The notes beneath the pieces were generated by a model. The model had not been told where the DNA came from. It did no database searches and saw only the letters and a program-made list of their open reading frames with translations. From assembly GCF_010093535.1 (NCBI RefSeq), contig NW_022985199.1, forward strand, positions 186,001 through 250,000: a DNA stretch of 64,000 nt. Direction: 5' to 3'. Both the position numbers and the translations under genes were made by a program. Shown here one piece after another: positions 32,265 to 44,602 of the stretch. How positions within the stretch are numbered: position 1 is the stretch's first letter; each line of letters starts with the position of its first letter. The stretch is from Lindgomyces ingoldianus. Lineage: Eukaryota; Ascomycota; Dothideomycetes; Pleosporales; Lindgomycetaceae.

Positions 32265-34073
32265 TTAACGATGCGGCTCAGACCATAATTGGATTTTCCC
32301 CTCTCCCCGACCTACAGCCTCTAGGAATGGTCGCCAAGCGAAGGTGTCAGTCCTATAGCCCTCCACCAGAGGAACATGACCCGCTATCTCGAACCAGAGT
32401 AGTGTACGACGAAGAAGAGCTGGAGGAGGCGTTGCCTTTGGAACCTCGTGAGTTTGCAAACTCGGTATGGAAAGCTGTTTCGGCCCATTAAGATTCGTGG
32501 TGGAAGTAGCGCGAACAGATGCGCAGCTTCGGCTAAAGGCCCGGCTGAGCATTGGCATTGATGCGAATCTGCTGAGAGCTGGCCGCTCTGGGGTCGTAGA
32601 TGCTGGTTCTGGAGGTGACTCTGGAGGGCAGTTGAACAAGGACTCAGATGTGTATGTGACAGCTGTCGTAGGGAAGGCTAGGATTGCGTAGGGAGCAACA
32701 CAAACCCCGTCATCTAGCTCTTCATATTCCTCATTTGCATCTAGGTGCCCACGGATTACTAAGAACCGCCAGCGTCCATCTGTCGTCAAGCTCACATCTC
32801 GTGGTTCCTTGCCCTTGACATCCTTCTTCTTGAATATCTCTCTCAGTCCGACCTTTTGGTTTCCCTTCTCCTTATCACTCTCCATCTCCCGCCTCTTAGC
32901 AAATGTGTCGACTTCCTTGTACAACAGCCGCGCCACATCCCCTGCTTCGATTCGATACAACTCCTTATGTGGTTCGGATCCAGTACTCCAGAAGCTGGCA
33001 GCTACAAGGGGGACACTCTTAGGCTTCGATGGCTTGAAAGCGAACATAGGATGGAAAGCTAAGAGGTCGGGTTGGCTGGCATTCGAGTACATATGATGCA
33101 TGACGGAGTGCCAATTGAGAAGGGTATGGGCAAGGTTTTCAGTGTTTCCAGGGAAAGGCGTCTTCCAGGCATGGGCTTGGGTTATTGGAAGTGTGGTAAA
33201 GCTCTGGACTGAATCTCCGCGCCGCTTCTTACCCGGTCGTCGCCGAGATCGAGGCGTTGATTGAGTGGACATGGTTTCGGGGGAATCGCGAGCCTTGGGT
33301 CGCTTACGGGAGCCTCGTTGTTCTTGATCTGGAGATATGATGACAATGACTGGTTGCGGTTGCCGAGAGGGCTCTAGTTGATTTTTAGTGGTCGTTTCTG
33401 CCAGCTGGGTCAGGGATGAGAGGAAATTACTTGCTGGAGCACCCGTTTCAAGACTAGAGGCTGGCACGGTGGTGTATGAAGAAGAAGATCCGGCTATTCC
33501 AGCTTCCATTTTAGTGTCGGTGTCGTAATGTCCGCCCGAAAGTTGCAATTCGTCGACATGTTTGGAAGGTACAAACGTCGCTGATTCCGTTTCGATGTCT
33601 TCATCTGCGTCTATGCACTCTTCTCTACCCCTTCTAGTTTCGTCGACATCAGAGATCTCACTCACGACCCGTTCATACCCGGTATCTTCCCCAAGAACTA
33701 GGTACTCTTCGCTGCGCATTAACAACGGAGTACGACCTCCATTCCAGCTGATCCCTCCATCTTCGCCGCTTCCGTCATCACTCCCCAACTGGGAGTAGCC
33801 CACGGCAGAGATACCCTCACTCTGACTGCTAGACTCCCAAACGAACTCACTCAATCCCTTGTTGTACGCCTCCACGAGATCCCCAGGAACAGGCGGTGGA
33901 GCAGCGAAAGGAACTACAGGCCCTCCTTGCAGTCCCAGTGCTCTTTGGAGTTTCTTAGAGGCCATGAACGACTTTTGGAGGCCGACTATGTAGGTTTTCA
34001 GCGTTAAATCAGGTATCCGCTGAAGTATCCTTCTCCCTTGGGCAGCTTGTGAAGCTGGCGATCCGGGATCCAT
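32265..34073 (-). CDS. uncharacterised fungal protein, 602 aa
   Basis: Single exon from an ATG at 34073. I do not recognise the family. Ordered parts are an N-terminal helical segment (about 1-80, LQRIPDLTLKTYIVGLQKSF), a middle region (about 290-460, with HAWKTPFPGNTENLAHTLLN and ELYRIEAGDVARLLYKEVD, then DGRWRFLVIRG) and the C-terminal 50 residues (RRTLLWFEIAGHVPLVEGYR). The parts between are acidic or Ser/Pro-rich and probably disordered; a basic stretch RSRRRPGKKRRGD (about 276-288) could be a nuclear signal. No signal peptide or membrane segment. The folded C-terminal block and clean long frame argue for a real conserved gene. Confidence 0.8.
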   Translation of the reverse strand: MDPGSPASQAAQGRRILQRIPDLTLKTYIVGLQKSFMASKKLQRALGLQGGPVVPFAAPPPVPGDLVEAYNKGLSEFVWESSSQSEGISAVGYSQLGSDDGSGEDGGISWNGGRTPLLMRSEEYLVLGEDTGYERVVSEISDVDETRRGREECIDADEDIETESATFVPSKHVDELQLSGGHYDTDTKMEAGIAGSSSSYTTVPASSLETGAPASNFLSSLTQLAETTTKNQLEPSRQPQPVIVIISPDQEQRGSRKRPKARDSPETMSTQSTPRSRRRPGKKRRGDSVQSFTTLPITQAHAWKTPFPGNTENLAHTLLNWHSVMHHMYSNASQPDLLAFHPMFAFKPSKPKSVPLVAASFWSTGSEPHKELYRIEAGDVARLLYKEVDTFAKRREMESDKEKGNQKVGLREIFKKKDVKGKEPRDVSLTTDGRWRFLVIRGHLDANEEYEELDDGVCVAPYAILAFPTTAVTYTSESLFNCPPESPPEPASTTPERPALSRFASMPMLSRAFSRSCASVRATSTTNLNGPKQLSIPSLQTHEVPKATPPPALLRRTLLWFEIAGHVPLVEGYRTDTFAWRPFLEAVGRGEGKIQLWSEPHR

Positions 34074-34556
34074 TAATGACGTAGGGTTCTGCGCGAATGC
34101 TTCCGGATGAAGGATAGAGTGTAAGTAAGGCCATCAATATAGAACTTTTCGAAGGAGAGCGGGAAGCCAAGAACCGCATTTGTAGGTGGTAGCCAGTTGC
34201 CAAGCGAGGGATCCTGATTGGTCGGTATCATAGTAGAGTGAAAAGAAAGAGTGAAAGTGAGAAGATCACGTGACTAGACGCACATAAGCAAACTCTGGGG
34301 GAAGAGGAGTGATGAGAGTAAATATGTGATATAGTGGACGGGGTGAATTCGTCACAAAGAATAAAAACGGGGAACAAGATGGAGAAGGTTGTTGTATCTA
34401 ACAGGGCTGTATTTAGTTGGGCTACTTTTATACCTGCATAGCTAAATCTCACCACCACCACGAAATCAAATTACTTCGGGGTCTATGATCCTCGAGGGTT
34501 CTCACATTTGGCATGTAGCCAACACTGTCTCACTCGCCCCTTCAAGCACTCCTCTG
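34074..34556. promoter_or_regulatory. intergenic, promoter side of the 602-aa protein gene
   Basis: 483 bp between two tandem minus-strand genes. It serves as 3' flank of the epimerase gene and upstream region of the 602-aa protein gene. Confidence 0.4.
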
Positions 34557-35951
34557 TCATGGGGTTTTGTTGACAGAGAATACATATGCTGCCTCCAAAA
34601 CATATGGTGGATCGTCCGGACCGAAGATATTCTTCTTGTCTCGCTGCCATTCGGGTTGGTTGATGGCATCGATCCAGTCTTCCACCTCCATGACAACGCA
34701 ACCATACTTCTCAACGACACGTGGGCGACTGTCCAACCCTTGGGTCGACTTGATCGGGAGAGTGCCTTGTTGCATCGTCAGCATTTACGGTATGGCGGCT
34801 CGTGTGAGTACTATTCACCATTTTGGCCACCACAGCTGTAGACTTGGAAAGCGTCCTGATCCGTAAATACATCAACCTGAATGCCTGACCAGGGACTCGC
34901 CAAGGTAGCAACCGGGCCTATGGTTCGCCAGTCATAGGGACCATTCTGTGCCCGATTAACCAGGTAGCAAGTGTCGTACCCCGTACAATTAGTTCCACAG
35001 TTCCCGTCGATCTCAGGGGCGCTGAAGTTGGCGCCAATCTGCTTTGGTCCCGACCAGAAGTCGTTGACAGAGTACTGCAGGTTTGGTAAGATTGTACCGT
35101 TGGGGATTAAAATACCATCAGTTCCAATGCGCTGGCCAGAGTAGGGCATGTGGAGCGTGTAGTTTAGTGCCGTGGGCGTGTCAGGGTTTTGGAACCCGTC
35201 CAAGTTCCAGTACGTCTACCCTACATTAATTTGGTATCATTCTGGGTAACCTAGTAACTCACATGAGAGCTCAGCATAATGGGCGTCTTCTTCGTGGTCG
35301 CCCAAGCCAACATCTTGATATGCCATGTGTTTGGGGTCATGGTGTACGTGATGTAGCTGACCACCTCTCCAGGGAAGCCTTCCTTACCATCTGGATCAAC
35401 TATGGAGAAGGTAATCGAATCGGTTGTGTGCGAAACGACTGTGAAGTTCCTCTATAAGCTCATTAGGGTTGATATGCTTAAACTATTATGCTAACCTACC
35501 CAGTCCCATCCATCTGGGCCGCCATGCAGGGTATCGTTGTTATTGTTCTCGTTCGGCGTGACTTGATACTTCACACCATCAATCACAAAACTACTGTTTT
35601 TAATGCGGTTCGCATAACGGCCTACAACAAGGTTAACTTGTTTCGTTTCAAAATGGTGCACAATGTCACACCTGGGACACCTCCGAGGTGAGGGTGGAAT
35701 GGGTCTACCGAGTAGTGACTCGCGTTGTCGAATCCAAGCACAATATCGCGCTCAATGCCTTTGGCGTCATTGATGAATAGATTTGAAATTGACGCGCCGT
35801 ACGGAATGAATAGGCCGCGAATTCCCTCGGCGGAAATTTCGTACTTTCCATCCGCGTCTGATCCAAGAGTGCTGTTGGGAGGACTGTACGACTGTGCGAC
35901 AGCAGTCGCAGCCAGCAGAGAGACCACTGCTGACAGCTTGGAGCTCAACAT
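34557..35951 (-). CDS. secreted aldose 1-epimerase (galactose mutarotase-like)
   Basis: Five exons from the right: 35951-35672, 35621-35500, 35451-35263, 35215-34819 and 34765-34557, giving 398 aa; all four introns are 47-53 nt and the frame closes exactly. The enzyme interconverts alpha and beta anomers of aldoses. The N terminus MLSSKLSAVVSLLAATAVAQ is a signal peptide with a likely AVA-Q cleavage, so it is probably extracellular. Family signatures are GRYANRI, NDTLHGGPDGW (active-site His), LSSHTYWNLDG (second His) and FQVYSCGGQNGTLPIK. The last intron has a good CTGAC branch site. Several N-x-S/T sites fit secretion. A role in using released plant or wood sugars is an inference. Confidence 0.92.
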
Positions 35952-37412
35952 AGAGGATGTGTCGAGGTGTTGTTGTACATCAGCTCCGAGGGCGAAAGAA
36001 CAAGGCTCAGTGGAGTGAACCCGGGAAATTATGTATTTGGACACACTGGATCCCATGACCAGGGCCCCGCAACTTGGTGAATGCAACCTTAGTGATAGCA
36101 ATGGAACCCGGTCCTGGGTCACCTTCGGGCAGGAAGTGCGCGTTCGTCTGGTTCCCCGCAGGCAAATTGGGAGTCGATCATCAGGAACACAGACCTATGA
36201 CGGAATGAAATCCATCGAGCTTACAGATAGCTCCCCAGCCCTTCCATCTTGGTGTTGGACTATCAATTGAGGTTGCACACGCGAGTAGACTCAGACACCG
36301 TGATGGTGAAGCCCGGCAAAGTAGAAGACAATCGTATGAAGCTGCAACACAACAGGATGAAGCGGGAGGAAAGCTAGGAGCTCACAGGTACTTTGAGAGC
36401 TCAGTGCAGATGGATCAAGAGCCAGGCAGTGATTGGAGGAAGAAAGCCGGGTGCACCATAATGACACCAGGCGGTTGATTTAAAATGTGGAGAAATGAGG
36501 TGCGGCGGAAAGGGCTTATTGCGATCCCTGCGCCGGACCGTTGGTGGCTTGGAGGCGGGGAAGCTCTTCTCGATCTAATTGGCATCATCGACTTTCGTGA
36601 CATGCCAGAGCTTTCGTAATTCAATTCTGCATTGCCAGAGATTTCATCCGAATTTAAACCACCTGGGTGCGTAATCGAGGAAGATCTCCCAGACTCCCTT
36701 TCCCACATTAGTGCGGCCAAGAGAGCATGTGCTCAGAAAGCTGGATAGCTCATATTTAGTCATGGCGCTCCTGCTCAATAGTTGCAGAGCCTGTATCCCA
36801 TCCACTTCCTTCAAACCCCGCCGCCCCCTTTCCTGCTCTTAGATTTCTACTATCGAATGAATTGAATATTCTCGTCCACTACGCTTAGTTTCTTTTTCCT
36901 TATCCTCTCCGTTTCGAGGACAGTCACCTGGAATTCGTATATCTTGGGTATTTGGCGTGGTATGGGTGGTGAAAGTTGAATGAGGGCTAGGCGGCAGGCA
37001 AGTACCACAAAATCCTAGAATTGATGAAAAGAGGTGTTTGCATGAAGTGTAAGGATGTGGGAGTTCGTTCTCACAAATTTTGAGTGGGATATCTGTGACA
37101 GTGTCACGCATGAGATGGAGCCTTGAAGAAGCATGAACAAAATACGGTAGTCTTGAGTCTTTGATTATCAAATGTGATGATACACTCTCTCAATTTCTAA
37201 GCCGTAACTGGACGAGAAACTATCAAACTAAAAGGAAATCCTAAACGGCACCCAAAACACCAAAACCGTAACGCAGATAGTGCCAATAGACCGACGGGAT
37301 CGCTACCAGAAACGCCCTACATGCTGTAAGGAAGAGAAACACAAACATAGACAGATTCTTGACTCATAGTTATCGATCATTTATTAAACGCCAAACAGAC
37401 TTGGCCTGCTAT
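35952..37412. other. intergenic, promoter side of the epimerase gene
   Basis: 1.46 kb with only shadow frames. It holds the upstream region of the epimerase gene and the 3' flank of the next minus-strand gene. Confidence 0.4.
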
Positions 37413-40324
37413 TTACCCCTTCCTTCCTGCTCGCCGCCGAGGTAAGCCCGTCTCTACCGCAGGAGGCACAATGATTTGAGGTAACGGCAGAACCTTCTTA
37501 GGGGTCGCAATTCCAAAGCCTCGGCCTTGCTGATTTTCTTTACCATCACTGGGAACTTGCGCCGCCGTGGGCTTGGGTATGGACAATTTGACCTTCTTTG
37601 GGGTAGCTAGATGGCTCTTGAGCTCTTTTGTAGAAATTTCCTTGCCGTGGTTCGTCTGCTCAATTCCCACAGGTGCAACTCCGAGGGACGGTAGTTGAGA
37701 TTTGGGGACGGTCATTTGGGGGGCCGTGTCCGCGGTTCGAGCAAGTTTCATCTTCTTCACCTTCGACGGCATAGCCAAGTGCTGGGATTGGGATGCTTCT
37801 TTCTCTTCCTGAATCTCAGGAGGTAGTAGGGAAGCTGGCGCTAGAAGTCCCTTCCCTGGAGTACCGTTTGCGGCCCCGAGACCGCGAACGCGGCGCAAGC
37901 GGGGAGTTGATTTCTTGTCTTTGCTTCCCTTGGACTTTCCCTTCGCCGAAGGCGTGATTATTGCCACATTCAGCTCGTCTAGCGTGGCTAGGGACTCGGC
38001 ATCCACCGCACTCGTGACACTCTCGAGTGTCTCCGTACTTTCTTGGAAATACGTTAGCTGCTCGTCCCAGCGAACGTTCTTCTTTTTTGGTTTGGTGTCT
38101 GATGCTGGGTTGACAACTCCCCCGTCCGGTGTAGATATTGTGTTTGCCGTGCTCAACTTTAGCAACTTGAGACTGACGGCTACGGCCCCTTGTTTGTTCT
38201 TGCGAGTGTTAGCCCGCGTTAGAAGCCCAAGTTCTTGAGCCTCTGTTCGTTTCAGGACAATGGGTTCTCCGCCATCCGTTCGTCGAAGAGAAATGTTCCT
38301 TGGGGTCTGTGGCTGCTGTTGTGAAGAAGCAAGATGAGGAAGTCGCGACTTTCGGGTTCGGGTTGAGCGTCGAGAGCTAAATGAGAGTTGGTTGTCCTCT
38401 TCCAGGCCCTCGGCTTCTACCTGATTAGGAATAGGGGACAATGGTGGTTGTTGGTCAATGTTGAGTGTGAGAGTTTGTGATAGGTCAAGAGTGAGTTCGT
38501 TGTCATACTTTGATGGTGAATTTGGATCCTTGGCTTCTAGAATTCTTCGAGGAGACTGGAGTGCTTGACGAACCGCACCTGAGTCGCGACGATTTTGAAG
38601 AGAACTGCGACGAGCGATATGAGTAGATTTGTTCGCCTTGCTCGCAGCAGCGCGGGTAAGGAAATCTTTCAATAGCGCAGTGTCGTCATCTAGCTGGATG
38701 GTAGTCGTGGGATCGTCTACAACAGATTCAACCGGTGGAGGTGAAGGACATCGCAACTTTCGTCTCACAGGCTCTGTTGAACAGGGTTGACATAGCGGCA
38801 GAGTTAGACCAAGTGCAATGTCGTTTGACTCATTCCCCACTTCTTCCTTGATAGTACTTTCAACAGTGACCTGGGGCTGAACATCAATTATCTCCTGCTC
38901 AGCACGACTTGCTACAGAGAGGTGTGCAACAATGTGTGGGCTTGCAGTGATCTCTCTTGGAGGATTCTCTTCGTGTCCTTTGGCCTGGACCAAAACCTCA
39001 GAACCCTCTGTGGGAAGTGGCATCTCCATATCTTGTTGAATTTCGAGCTGCATATGTTCCTCCGTAAGCGTGCAGTTCTCATCTGGTGGGCTCTTAGTGT
39101 TGTCATCGCTTGCATCCTGCTGAGGTTGAGACCTGAAGCCCTCATGAACAGCGATCTCTGACCTTCCAACATCTTGTGAAATATCCGCCGGGTGTTTAAG
39201 ATCATTCGCTGATGCAGAGAAGACTTCTTCTTCATCCGGCGAATCCTCGCAATATGTTTCGTTCTTGCCCGTGGAGATATCAACAATTTCCGAATCCGAT
39301 ATTTGACATGCACCCAATGAAGTCTGGCCTTGTGAACCATGTTCTTGAGGCAGAGCAGTCTCTTCGGGGCTATCCTCCACCACAACATCAGCGTCGTCCT
39401 CCGTTTCAGAGACGTGTAAGGGGTCGGAAGTGCCCTCTGCAACCATATGAGCACGGAGAGAAATCTGATTCACTTCCGACTGATCCAGTTCGGACGCATC
39501 CAATTGCTGCGCAGGCCTATCGATTTGTGTGGGCAGATGGAGAGTCTCTTCTGTCCGTGGAGAAGCTGCACGCTGCATGGGGGTAATTTCATGTTGTTGT
39601 CCTGAGGGTGGAGTTGCCGTTTGGAGTTCGGAAGCGGAAGGCGTTGACCGGGTCGATATTTCTTCATCAGTCTGCTGCTCACACTCTTCCTCTGCCGCAA
39701 ACAGAAAGGCTGGCTTATCCTGATCACCGGGTAGAGATTCTTGCTCTTGAACCAAGATTTCATCTTCATTAACAGAGTCGGCAGCATCTTCGGCGACCAT
39801 GTCACCCCGGGCAAGAACAGTGTCTGAATCGTCCGCTGTTTCGCTATTCACACGGCGTGGGGCTCTTCTTTTTCCTGAATTGGGTGTGAGAACTATGTGA
39901 TACTCTATACGGGGTGTTCAAAGGACTCACTCGGAAGCACGCTTTTCCTTCGATCCCATCGCGTATTTTTGAACGTACGCTGTTTCCCTTTAGATTTTGC
40001 AGGCACTTGCTCTATGCCTTCCAATCTAACCCGAAGCTTCTTGACCGCTCTGTTGTGTACGCTTCCTTCCTCAACCTCGTCTTCGTCGGCCGATGCTGTG
40101 CTTGCCGGTTGTGATCGAAGCGTGTATCTCCGCCAAACTTTCTTGTGTTTACCGTCGCGTGATATTTTGGTCTCCTGTTTTCGCTCCCAAGCTCGGGGGA
40201 TCTTTGCGACTGGTAGAGCGGTCGGATCGAGGAACGCGGTATCGGTCTCGTGCCATGTTTGGGAGAAGGCCGGTACCGCGGTCTGAGGCGGCGAGGTCAC
40301 CATTGGATGCAATTTAGAATACAT
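37413..40324 (-). CDS. uncharacterised fungal protein, 951 aa, disordered, with Lys-rich TPKK motifs
   Basis: Two exons, 40324-39931 and 39874-37413, joined over a 56-nt intron (GTGAGT donor, CAATTCAG acceptor) that splits an Arg codon. An alternative start is the second ATG at 40303. I do not recognise the family. The N-terminal 130 residues are ordered and basic (HKKVWRRYTLRSQ, VKKLRVRLEGIE, RTFKNTRWDRRKS). The middle about 350 residues are very acidic. The C-terminal third is basic again, with RRTDGGEPIVLKRTEAQELG, KKKNVRWDEQLTYFQES and related SPSKVKKMKLA, LATPKKVKLSIP and IATPKKVLPLP segments. The charge pattern suggests a nuclear, chromatin-related protein, but this is inference. It is divergent from MRP10. 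Confidence 0.78.
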
Positions 40325-40645
40325 CAATGTGACAATGGACAAATGATATAAGAAACATATGGCCTCAGACTAAAGATATCGACTGGACTTGGAAGTGTGG
40401 CCGCTGTGTACGGTTAGTAGGAACGACAATGGGACTGTTTGTTTTGACAACGGGCTAGTGTACGGGATGCTGGCCGCTAATCAGAGATGCGCGGAATTCG
40501 CCGTGATCCCAAAAATCCAAGCCAGACATCAAAAACCGGAAGAACACCCCACGGCCTGCACAAACACATCTATATCTAGCTCCTCTCTTCATCGCTGGCA
40601 AAGCTCGATTTCAATTACCGTGCTCCCTTACTCGAATTATCCATC
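40325..40645. promoter_or_regulatory. bidirectional promoter region, 951-aa protein gene/MRP10
   Basis: 321 bp between divergent start codons. No specific site assigned. Confidence 0.45.
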
Positions 40646-41162
40646 ATGGTCCCGAAGCCGCAGGGCTCAGCAGCCGCGAAATCCGTCACCCATCGACCTC
40701 TACCCCCGCTTCCAAAGTTACGTGTAAGACGGCCGAATAAACCAGAGATGAATCCGTGCTTGGGCATAATGGCATCTGTACTAGGTATGCGTTGCTTTCA
40801 CGAGCTTCATTTGCCGATTTAAAGGCAGGGTTGGACGCTGGATTTTGGCTGCTGATCGAGTGTCTGCACCTCCATTTGTGTAGATGCGGGTATCTCATTT
40901 TCCAAAAAAAAGAAAAAGATACTAATCACTCTGCGCAGGCTGTTGGGCATCATCCGGATACAGCATTCAAGGATGCGCACAATTGGAGACAAAGTTGAGA
41001 CACTGTATGGATTCGCCTGTACGTGCCTATGGCTACCACATCCAGAAAACAAAGTTTACCTGACTTCTCCTGCAGAGGAATCCAAACACAAAGAAGAACA
41101 ACATCAATTACCACCTCTCGCGAATGTACCCCAAAATCGTCGGACCTCACAAACGAGACTAA
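40646..41162 (+). CDS. MRP10: mitochondrial small ribosomal subunit protein Mrp10 (mS37, twin CX9C)
   Basis: Three short exons, 40646-40784, 40939-41018 and 41076-41162, joined over introns of 154 and 57 nt, give 101 aa. No single frame shows it. It is recognised by RVRRPNKPEMNPC, a twin CX9C pair (C-LGIMASVLG-C and C-AQLETKLRH-C, the first crossing intron 1) and the C-terminal NNINYHLSRMYPKI. This is the CHCHD1/Mrp10 family: small mitoribosomal proteins imported by the Mia40 disulfide relay route or by a presequence, needed for mitochondrial translation. The start has a good context (ATCATGG). Length is usual for the family. Confidence 0.93.
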
Positions 41163-43292
41163 TCTAGCCGCTACTGGGCAAGTAGCCTCAAAATTCTGTA
41201 GATTATATGTACATCAGTCTGTCCTCAAAGCGGCGGGAGCAATGATACTTCGATCATGCGTGTATAGCAAAAGCTATCACTGCAGATTGCAACATCGGGA
41301 CGGCGTTTGGGTTGGAAATACCACTGTACATATTCAATTGGAGAAAGAGTTAGACTAACTACATCGTTCTCAGACAGTCAATATACCCAGCTTTGCAGCA
41401 AGACAGGAGTAGTTTCGCTGTCTGAGTCAAAGCCGGCTGTCGCATGTACCTAATCTGGTAGCGTGAACACAGAAGGCTTCATAGCCAACTCGATTCTGAT
41501 GAGGTTAGTTTCATCGTCTCCTTTACCTCCCCAAACCTACCGAGCCGAGCAGAACATAAAGTTTTAGATCCTTTCGAATCCGCCAATTCTTAAGTTTCAT
41601 GACTGCTTTGAGCATTGAATGCGGGTCGTGAGGTCTTCGGAAGAGAAGGAGCGACTGCAGCATGGAATTCTCAGGCATCTCTACATGAATTGCCAATGAG
41701 ATCCCTCCAGATGTTTCTCTAGAGTGATCGAAGTAACATGGGCCTCGACAGTGGTCCGCAGCAATTCAGGTAGCGTTTCTTACTCGGTCTTTCGCCTTCT
41801 CTGTCTCAACTTAGTCAGAAGGCTCAAAAGATGCCTAAGAAAGGGGCGTGCAGCTGCTCAAATACCTGAGCATTCGGTTAGATGTGATTTGAGAATCGGT
41901 GCTAACTGGCCGGTGCAGGCGGAAATTTGACGATGCTGTGAAGAGGGCGGCTAACGTGCCGCAAGGATCCGAACGAGGAGCGGAAGTGCGGCGTAATCGC
42001 TTCCCCTGGCATAGACTGTTCAGCGATAGAAGCTTCAGCTTTTTAGCGTCTTCCTTTGACTTCCATCCCGGACAAGGCCTCCAAGGCTTACTTCTTCAAG
42101 AAGTAGGTTCTTTGGTTTTCTGTCATCCAAACAGAACATCGATGCCGAATGAATGAAATGAAAGGGACCGGCATCGCTTCGACCTCGACGATCAGCAGAA
42201 GATCGCATCACCACATGACAATCGGAGCACCCTTCCAGGAACAACGTTGCGAGACTTGGTCCTCGAATGGGATTGATGTGAGGAAAAGACGATGCGGAAA
42301 CATGTGCAGGAGGAGATAGAAGTGGAAATCACCGTCACGTAGCGAGAAGAGATGCTAGAGAGCCTCAACACTTGATATCCGGAGAATATCGCTCTATTTG
42401 CTCGGCCGACTGTCCCCGTCCGGGGGCCTTCCTGAGACATATGATTTCCCGGCGGTCATCAGCAGCCAGTCCCAACCCCACTATGCTCTCGCGAAATGTC
42501 AGCACTCAATAACTTCCCCCCGATGGGAGAATGCAAAGGTACAACTCCATCAGTCTTTGACCCAGCTTGAAATCCTCAAAGACGAAAATGTTCTCTTACC
42601 TTTCATATAGATAATATTGACTCTGTGATGACTTCTTGTTGCTCGAATTCTTTCTCTTTGCTTTGTGTATGAGCTATTTTTAATCTGCCCCTGCAGTGGA
42701 TTCATCTCTGAATGGACAAAGAACTGCAGCCCCCAAATTGGAACCGTTGCTTGATCCAGTTCACCCACCCGAATGGGGCTCAGCCGTAGCTTGGCACACC
42801 AGTCTTCTCTCATCTCCCGTCGTCCACGCAACACAGCCATTTTGAGGGTCACCTTGCGCTGTGAGTGGCAGACTGTCCGCACTCCGACCCGGATGGCTGG
42901 ACTAACATCTGCAAGGCTGATAAGCATCTGGTTGATTCGTCCAGTGTTTCTCGTGGCTGAGGTCTCGCTCTCAACACCATGCCTCTTTTAGTTTCGCTTA
43001 CCGTCACGGCCATGCCACCATGATCCTCTGGTCCTGAGCGCCCAGCTAGCGCTACGCTTCGCCCACCAAGCTTGCGGACAGCTCAGCCTTCGCCCGCCCG
43101 CGGACACCCAAGGCATTCAGTACTTTTACACAAGGTGCCCCAATCGCTGCTTGGCTGTTACGGCTGTGTTTCTTTTCCGCCGTCGCGTCGTCCCCAAGGT
43201 GTGCAATTTATCTTGCTTCATCCCAGCCACTGTCTTCATCTATCTGAACCTCTTCATCGGAACCGTCCATTCGTTCACACCACCCAGTTGTA
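41163..43292. other. intergenic, 2.1 kb
   Basis: No supported gene. A minus-strand frame at 42550-42927 (125 codons) has no recognisable motif. The last 250 bp are CT-rich and form the likely promoter and leader of the membrane-protein gene at 43293. Confidence 0.4.
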
Positions 43293-44602
43293 ATGTTTCA
43301 ATACTCGATTTGTGCCTTCCTGGCACCGGCTGTCGTGTCGGCCATGGCGTTCCCATGGGCTGGACCAGAGCCAACTCTCATCATGCCTGAGGAGGATAGG
43401 TGGAGTCCCAGGACGACTCCCGCTCCCAAGATGGAGTTGATGGAGCTGTTCAAGCGTGCGGCCGGCGACAACACCTGCGGTTATATCTCTGGTGATGCTT
43501 GTGAGCCCCTCTCGCCCACTCTTGAAAGAACCACTCTGACAGTATGATAAAGCTCGATCGTTGACCTGCAACAACTCCAACTATGTCTGCGCAACGAACA
43601 CCTACTATGGTGTACACGGCTGCTGCGACCCTAAGAGCATCTCGACATGTAGCATTCCAACCACTTGTATCCCAAGCAGTTTGATGTCTGCCAGCTGCAC
43701 AGACGCGGCCTGCTCTACTAACGACTACATTGCTAAATGGTATGAATACCCCAATTCATTCATACAAGGGCGCTTCCTAACAAGCCTCCAGCACCGACTC
43801 TGATGCGCCATACTGCTACCAATGGCGATATGTTTACTCAACCCGCACAGTCATGACCGAATTCGGTTGCGCTTCCTCCGCCTTTACTGTCTCTGTTCAG
43901 CGCACTTCTAGCGGAGAAGCGACCGAAGTCGCCAGCAGCAAGTCTGAACTTCAAATCTCCTATATCACTGTTACTCCCTCCTCGAAGCCCGCTTCCTCTT
44001 CCGTCAGCAACAGTGGCAATGCCCAATCCGTAACTCAGAGCGCGTCTGCTAGCGCAACATCTCAGCCAGAGAAAAAGTCTAAGACCAACATTGGCGCTAT
44101 CGTTGGCGGTGTTGTCGGTGGTCTCGTCGTAATCGGCGCCATTGCCTTCGGTGCCATCTTCCTCATCCTCCGCAACCGCAAGAAGGGCAAGGACGACGCT
44201 GCGAACGCCGCTGTCACGCAACCCATGATGGGCCAAGGACCAGCTCCCGGTGTCACCGAATATAAGCCTCAACCTGGTGGCTTTCCTTCGCCTGGCCAAC
44301 AATATCCTCCCGCTGCTGCTGGTGGTTACTTTAACCACGACCAAAAGCCATACAATCCCCAGATGGGCGTTCCAGGACAGGAGATGCACCCATACAGTCC
44401 ACCTACCAGTCCAGCTCCCCAATATTCTGGACCCGTGCCACTGCAGCCACAAGGCCCAGAGGGCGTCCAAGGCGTGCCAATGGGTGTTGCGGAAGCGGGT
44501 GGATCACCAGTCAACCATTCACCACCGCCGCAGCAACCAGGACAACCAGGCGCGCCAGTCCAACAACCTCCACCTCAACACCAGATCTACGAGGCTCCGT
44601 AA
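43293..44602 (+). CDS. single-pass plasma-membrane protein with Cys-rich ectodomain
   Basis: Three exons, 43293-43500, 43553-43739 and 43792-44602 (52-nt introns), 401 aa. A signal peptide (MFQYSICAFLAPAVVSAMA) leads into a Cys-rich ectodomain (about 57-140: TCGYISGDASRSLTCNNSN, YYGVHGCCDP, and more Cys pairs), a Ser/Thr-rich stalk (about 150-225) likely O-mannosylated, and one transmembrane helix (about 233-258, IGAIVGGVVGGLVVIGAIAF, glycine-zipper type) followed by RNRKKGK. The cytosolic tail is Pro/Gln/Gly-rich. The layout is that of fungal Mid2/Wsc-like wall-stress sensors, and the ectodomain pattern is common in ascomycete hypothetical proteins. A sensor role is inference. Confidence 0.87.

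Noticed and set aside
42550..42927. 125-codon minus-strand frame
   Set aside because: Unremarkable composition and no homology that I can recognise.
43838..44470. 210-codon frame opposite the membrane protein gene
   Set aside because: Antisense shadow of a GC-rich coding exon.
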